A stretch of DNA of 9,091 bases from Planctomycetota bacterium (GTDB lineage Bacteria; Planctomycetota; Phycisphaerae; WQYP01; JAJZKY01), in contig JAJZKY010000152.1 in the NCBI GenBank assembly GCA_021803885.1, forward strand, positions 1 to 9,091, in the 5' to 3' direction. Below, piece by piece: positions 6,414 through 9,091 of this stretch. Under the pieces are notes generated by a model, which worked only from the letters and a program-made list of their open reading frames with translations, did no database searches and was not told where the DNA came from. Position 1 is the first letter of the stretch. Each line of letters starts with the position of its first letter. Made by a program: the position numbers and the translations under genes.

Positions 6414-7643
6414 TCACGGTCTTCGCGCCCGTCCCCGCCGGTACACCAGATCCGCAAGACAGCCGATACCACACACCGCAATTAGGCCAACCAATTGAAT
6501 CGTCACCTGCTCTATGTCGAGAAATCCCGCAGCAGGCAGAAATACCCCCGCGGCAACCGCTCCGACGTGTAAAAAGCGCGATCTTGCATTCGCTGTGATC
6601 ACGCATAACGCCCGGAGCCCCATGACGGAGCAGCCGACCAAAAATGACATGGTGGCCACAAAAAAAAGCGCATGGGGAAAAAAGAAGTCCAGTAGCACTG
6701 GCAGTTGCGGATTGGGTCCGGTGACAAGATTTTTACCCGTCACTTCTGATGACAGCATCGACCCCAATGGCTTCTTGTAGGTGCGCACTCCAACCAGAGC
6801 GGCAATCGGATGAAGCATGTAGCCTATAAAGCTGACATGGTAATAATGGCGAATTGCCGCCAGCGCACCAAGCTGATACGCGTAGATATAGACGTCCCCC
6901 GACAGCCAGAGGCGATATGCCAGCAGCCTCATCGCGCCGGACGGGCCGAAGCTTCGATACGCGAGCGCCCCCATGATGCTCAAGCCCGCCAACGCCACAA
7001 CCCCACCCAGAGCGACCCATTTCAACGTAAGGCGCCGTCCGGCCACGAACAGCTTCAGACCCATCCATATGACGATCGGCAAGAAGACGCTCTTGCCGGA
7101 AAAGGGCAGCGTGAGCAACGTCAGGACCACCACCCAGGATGCCATACGGGAGGTAGAGAATGAATTGGATAGCAAGACTATAGAAGTAACGAGAAAAAGC
7201 CCTCCCTGAATCAGCACTAATGGCCTGAATACCTTTTCAAATTCCTGCCTGGCGTTGCCTGCTGCGCCGCTCAGCACTCCTAGAACCGCCAGTAATGCGG
7301 TGAGGCAAAGCGCAGCCACGAAAATCCCCCGCAGCTCCGCGCGAGTAAAGCTGGAAGCCGCGACGTTTATGGCTCGACGGAACGAGCCGCGATCAAAGAA
7401 GGCCGAGATTGCCCTCACTCCAAGCAGGTATCCTCCAAGGCCGACACCGAATACAAGCAGCACCCGTGCAGCGACCAGATGTGTGACGTACAATGTGGCC
7501 AGTAGCGCAGCGCTGAACGGAATAAATAGGAAGTTGAGCACAAATGGATCCAGAAGCCCGTACGCCGGCTTCCTCATCAGCGCGTACCCCACCAGGGCTG
7601 TTCCCACCCAGGCTACAACCGCCGCCGTTACTACCTTATCCAA
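6414..7643 (-). CDS. wzy: oligosaccharide repeat-unit polymerase, Wzy-like membrane protein
   Basis: A 409-residue integral membrane protein with about 10-12 hydrophobic helices, e.g. VVTAAVVAWVGTALVGYAL (4-22) and VLLVFGVGLGGYLLGV near 62-77. A long mid-protein region with YRLWLSGDVYIYAYQLGAL is followed by a polar loop ending LVTGPNPQLPVLLDF and then more helices. A large loop with the GPNP segment before the last helices is typical of Wzy and oligosaccharide repeat-unit polymerases, which are poorly conserved. Its position between a Wzz-type protein and decoration enzymes, in a locus that also has a flippase and a WbaP-type enzyme, supports the role: periplasmic block-wise joining of lipid-linked units. 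The start is TTG 7643, the only start codon after an in-frame stop 18 bases upstream. Its ribosome site is weak, and ATG at codon 23 would lose the first helix. An O-antigen ligase is a less likely alternative. Confidence 0.75.
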   Translation of the reverse strand: MDKVVTAAVVAWVGTALVGYALMRKPAYGLLDPFVLNFLFIPFSAALLATLYVTHLVAARVLLVFGVGLGGYLLGVRAISAFFDRGSFRRAINVAASSFTRAELRGIFVAALCLTALLAVLGVLSGAAGNARQEFEKVFRPLVLIQGGLFLVTSIVLLSNSFSTSRMASWVVVLTLLTLPFSGKSVFLPIVIWMGLKLFVAGRRLTLKWVALGGVVALAGLSIMGALAYRSFGPSGAMRLLAYRLWLSGDVYIYAYQLGALAAIRHYYHVSFIGYMLHPIAALVGVRTYKKPLGSMLSSEVTGKNLVTGPNPQLPVLLDFFFPHALFFVATMSFLVGCSVMGLRALCVITANARSRFLHVGAVAAGVFLPAAGFLDIEQVTIQLVGLIAVCGIGCLADLVYRRGRARRP

Positions 7644-7696
7644 CGTGCACCACGCACTCGCTCATCTACAGCCACCAAGATTCCTATGCAAAAGAT

Positions 7697-7909
7697 TTAA
7701 CTTCCACGAGTGGCCGCTGCAAACCTCATCTCTACAACGACCTCAGGGCCCCGTCGAATCTCGAACCAGCCGCTCCCAAGTATGCCATCACGGCCCTGCG
7801 GCTCCCGCGTCACCCTACTCGCGCAAGCGCTCGTCTCAGGAAATTGAACCAGTAAGCGTCCAGCCACGATCCACACGATCCAGCGCTCGTTCCCGCGGAA
7901 CCAACATGC
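7697..7909 (-). pseudogene. orphan open frame, possible gene remnant between Wzz and Wzy genes
   Basis: The 298-base gap 7644-7941 contains a 70-codon minus-strand frame between TGA (7910-7912) and TAA (7697-7699) with no ATG near its beginning. Its translation looks protein-like: FRGNERWIVWIVAGRLLVQF early and GILGSGWFEIRRGPEVVVEM late, with G/A-rich first codon positions. It also carries an exact 9-base tandem duplication (CACGATCCA on the plus strand, 7865-7873 and 7874-7882) encoding the repeated WIV. It could be the C-terminal scrap of an enzyme gene lost between its neighbours; a faint likeness to C-terminal beta-rich domains of polysaccharide lyases is only an impression. Otherwise the gap shows no promoter or terminator that I can support. 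Confidence 0.22.
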
Positions 7910-7941
7910 TCAGCAGCGAAGCGCGTAAAATACGGAAAATT

Positions 7942-8871
7942 CTACTCCGCACCAATCGCGTCGATGTCCGCGGTACTGCGCGACCAGGCCAAATTGAGAA
8001 ACAAGAAGAGCAGCCCCGCGCTGAGACCGCCCGCAGCCCCCAGGGCTGTCCAAAATGCAACGCCGTGGCTGGAGGGCCTCTCCGGCGTCTCGGCCGGATC
8101 CAACACCTTGATCGCATATTCTTTTGTTCCGCGGGCAATCATCTCTTTGTCGATTTCCGTCTCCAAAAGCTCATAAATCGCCTCCTTGACAGGCACAAGG
8201 TTCGTCTCAAGCGCCTCGCTGCTTAGATACGCAATGTTTCTTTGCGCCTCTCTAATCGCCTGCGTCCGCAAATACTGATTTGTCATCGCCACTAGGCCAT
8301 TGGCCCAGCTGGCCACCTCTTGCGGATTTCTCCACGTAATAGACATCGAGACGATGCCCGTCTTGCTGTCGACCTCGACCGCTCGGATCTTCTTATGGAA
8401 TAGGCGCGCACCATCCCACAGCGTCGGCACTCGACGCGAGTCTGATGCGAGCCACCGTTTTGCCGAAGCGCTCCAGCGATCCGGAAACAACTCAGGCAGC
8501 AGGTCGTTTTTGGAAATGAATTTCTCTGTAATTAAGTACGACTTGAGCACCGCGATGGTCTCCTGACTCCTGTGACTTTCCCCGCCGGAAAGTCCGGCCA
8601 ACGAGCTCAGCGCTCCAAATTGCGCCATGATGCTCGAGATCGCATCCATCTGCCCGCCCTGCTGCGACTGACTTACGGGTGCGAAAACGATTGTTGCCGT
8701 ATATTTCCTAGGCAGCAGCGCTCCGAGCGCGGCGCCCGCCATAAGGCCCACACCGACCAGAATCGCCAGAGTCCAGCGTGCGCGCTTCACCGCCCCGACG
8801 TATTCGACGAGCGTGATATCGGAATCCCGTTGCGCAATCACAGGTCCGACCAGGCTTTTTTCCGGCGACAA
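7942..8871 (-). CDS. wzz: Wzz-type chain-length determinant / polysaccharide co-polymerase
   Basis: The 309-residue protein has the two-helix layout of polysaccharide co-polymerases: a short cytoplasmic start, DITLVEYVGAVKRARW (about 18-33) leading into helix 1 (33-53), the conserved PRKYTATIVFAPVS (54-67) just outside it, a large periplasmic domain with a helical AQRNIAYL-type region, a proline-rich VLDPAETPERPSS (256-268), and helix 2 (about 270-296). No tyrosine-kinase domain follows helix 2, so it is a PCP-1-like protein that sets polymer length with Wzy, not a BY-kinase fusion. The frame is open to GTG 8946, but that would add a Cys/Arg-rich leader unlike the family. TTG 8871 has GGAGG 8 bases upstream and gives a family-like start (SPEKSLVGPV after the initiator Met). 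It lies upstream of the polymerase gene on the same strand, 298 bases away. Confidence 0.88.
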   Translation of the reverse strand: MSPEKSLVGPVIAQRDSDITLVEYVGAVKRARWTLAILVGVGLMAGAALGALLPRKYTATIVFAPVSQSQQGGQMDAISSIMAQFGALSSLAGLSGGESHRSQETIAVLKSYLITEKFISKNDLLPELFPDRWSASAKRWLASDSRRVPTLWDGARLFHKKIRAVEVDSKTGIVSMSITWRNPQEVASWANGLVAMTNQYLRTQAIREAQRNIAYLSSEALETNLVPVKEAIYELLETEIDKEMIARGTKEYAIKVLDPAETPERPSSHGVAFWTALGAAGGLSAGLLFLFLNLAWSRSTADIDAIGAE

Positions 8872-8879
8872 CGATTCTA

Positions 8880-8884
8880 CCTCC
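8880..8884 (-). promoter_or_regulatory. ribosome binding site deciding the Wzz start
   Basis: GGAGG on the minus strand sits 8 bases before TTG 8871, the strongest Shine-Dalgarno match in the window. It argues for TTG initiation rather than GTG 8946. Confidence 0.6.
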
Positions 8885-8975
8885 AAAAATGGCCTCACCA
8901 GCGGGCACCCTATATTGCAATGCAAACACCGCCGCCGCGGCTTCACGCGCTTTCGCGACTCTCAGCTGTTGGCGC

Positions 8976-8997
8976 CCGTCTTTCCGGGAAAGCACGG
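8976..8997 (-). other. hairpin upstream of the Wzz gene
   Basis: CCGTCTTTC (8976-8984) pairs with GAAAGCACGG (8988-8997) around CGG with one bulged C, giving about 9 base pairs. It lies in the 162-base gap between the partial upstream gene and Wzz. No T-run follows on the minus strand. It may be a leader or end-stabilising hairpin. The rest of the gap shows no clear promoter. Confidence 0.25.
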
Positions 8998-9033
8998 CAC
9001 CCTTCTGCTTGGTCACCGGCAGTTACGCCAATT

Positions 9034-9090
9034 TTACGTCATACCTTTGAGCCCAAACATGCGCCCAACTGTGGCGTCGAAGACCTCGGC
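9034..9090 (-). CDS. possible C-terminal end of an upstream gene (cut by window edge)
   Basis: A minus-strand frame enters from the right edge and ends at TAA 9034-9036, giving AEVFDATVGRMFGLKGMT. Third codon positions are mostly G or C and the short stretch looks more protein-like than the other two frames, which read PRSSTPQLG... and RRGLRRHSW.... Only 18 codons are visible, so the family cannot be told. From its position it may be a polysaccharide gene in the same block as wzz. Confidence 0.35.
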   Translation of the reverse strand, partial: AEVFDATVGRMFGLKGMT

Positions 9091-9091
9091 G

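Noticed and set aside
5877..6485. Plus-strand 202-codon frame over the methyltransferase start and the gap
   Set aside because: Low-complexity Pro/Arg/Ser-rich translation, antisense to the methyltransferase and polymerase ends. No motif.
7255..8226. Plus-strand 323-codon open frame across wzy, the gap and wzz
   Set aside because: It runs antisense to two well-supported membrane-protein genes and its translation is Arg/Ser/Pro-rich with no motif. Long antisense frames are expected in GC-rich coding DNA.
1..9091. Mobile element, CRISPR array, tRNA or rRNA
   Set aside because: I looked for transposase or integrase motifs, spaced direct repeats and tRNA-like sequence and saw none, although the changes in gene direction raised the possibility of insertion.

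Overview
The window is a piece of a Wzx/Wzy-type (flippase/polymerase) surface polysaccharide locus from a GC-rich Gram-negative bacterium. A proteobacterium is most likely, judging from the WbaP-type initiating transferase, the Wzz-type chain-length protein and codon use rich in third-position G/C with several TTG/GTG starts. I cannot name the genus. I saw no rRNA, tRNA, CRISPR array, transposase or phage gene.

Layout: (1) 1-147 (+) is the last 48 codons of a WbaP-like undecaprenyl-phosphate sugar-1-phosphate transferase, which starts repeat-unit synthesis. (2) A convergent PAPS-dependent sulfotransferase lies at 190-1074 (-). (3) A divergent intergenic region (1075-1238) carries two inverted repeats and a good -10-like hexamer. 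(4) A plus-strand series follows: family 2 glycosyltransferase (1239-2249), a 254-base gap with mutually exclusive small hairpins, a Wzx-like flippase (2504-3946) and a FemAB/GNAT-like acyltransferase (4073-5170). (5) At about 5170-5296 the plus-strand series ends in a short open frame that looks like the start of a lost gene. (6) A minus-strand block follows, read from right to left: the tail of an unidentified gene (9034-9090), a Wzz-type polysaccharide co-polymerase (7942-8871), a 298-base gap with an orphan open frame, a Wzy-like polymerase (6414-7643), a 367-base gap with GC-rich hairpins, and a class I methyltransferase (5297-6046).

How the parts work together (family knowledge plus inference): WbaP loads the first sugar phosphate on undecaprenyl phosphate, GT2 and enzymes outside the window extend the unit, Wzx flips it across the inner membrane, Wzy polymerises it in the periplasm and Wzz sets chain length. 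The sulfotransferase, the FemAB-like acyltransferase and the methyltransferase are candidates for decorating the sugar, so the product may be a sulfated, acylated or methylated exopolysaccharide, capsule or O-antigen.

The proteins belong to known families. The less ordinary points are the sulfotransferase in a Wzx/Wzy locus, the changes of gene direction, and two coding-like scraps (5160-5296 and 7697-7909) that suggest past rearrangement. I found no convincing evidence of a wholly new system.
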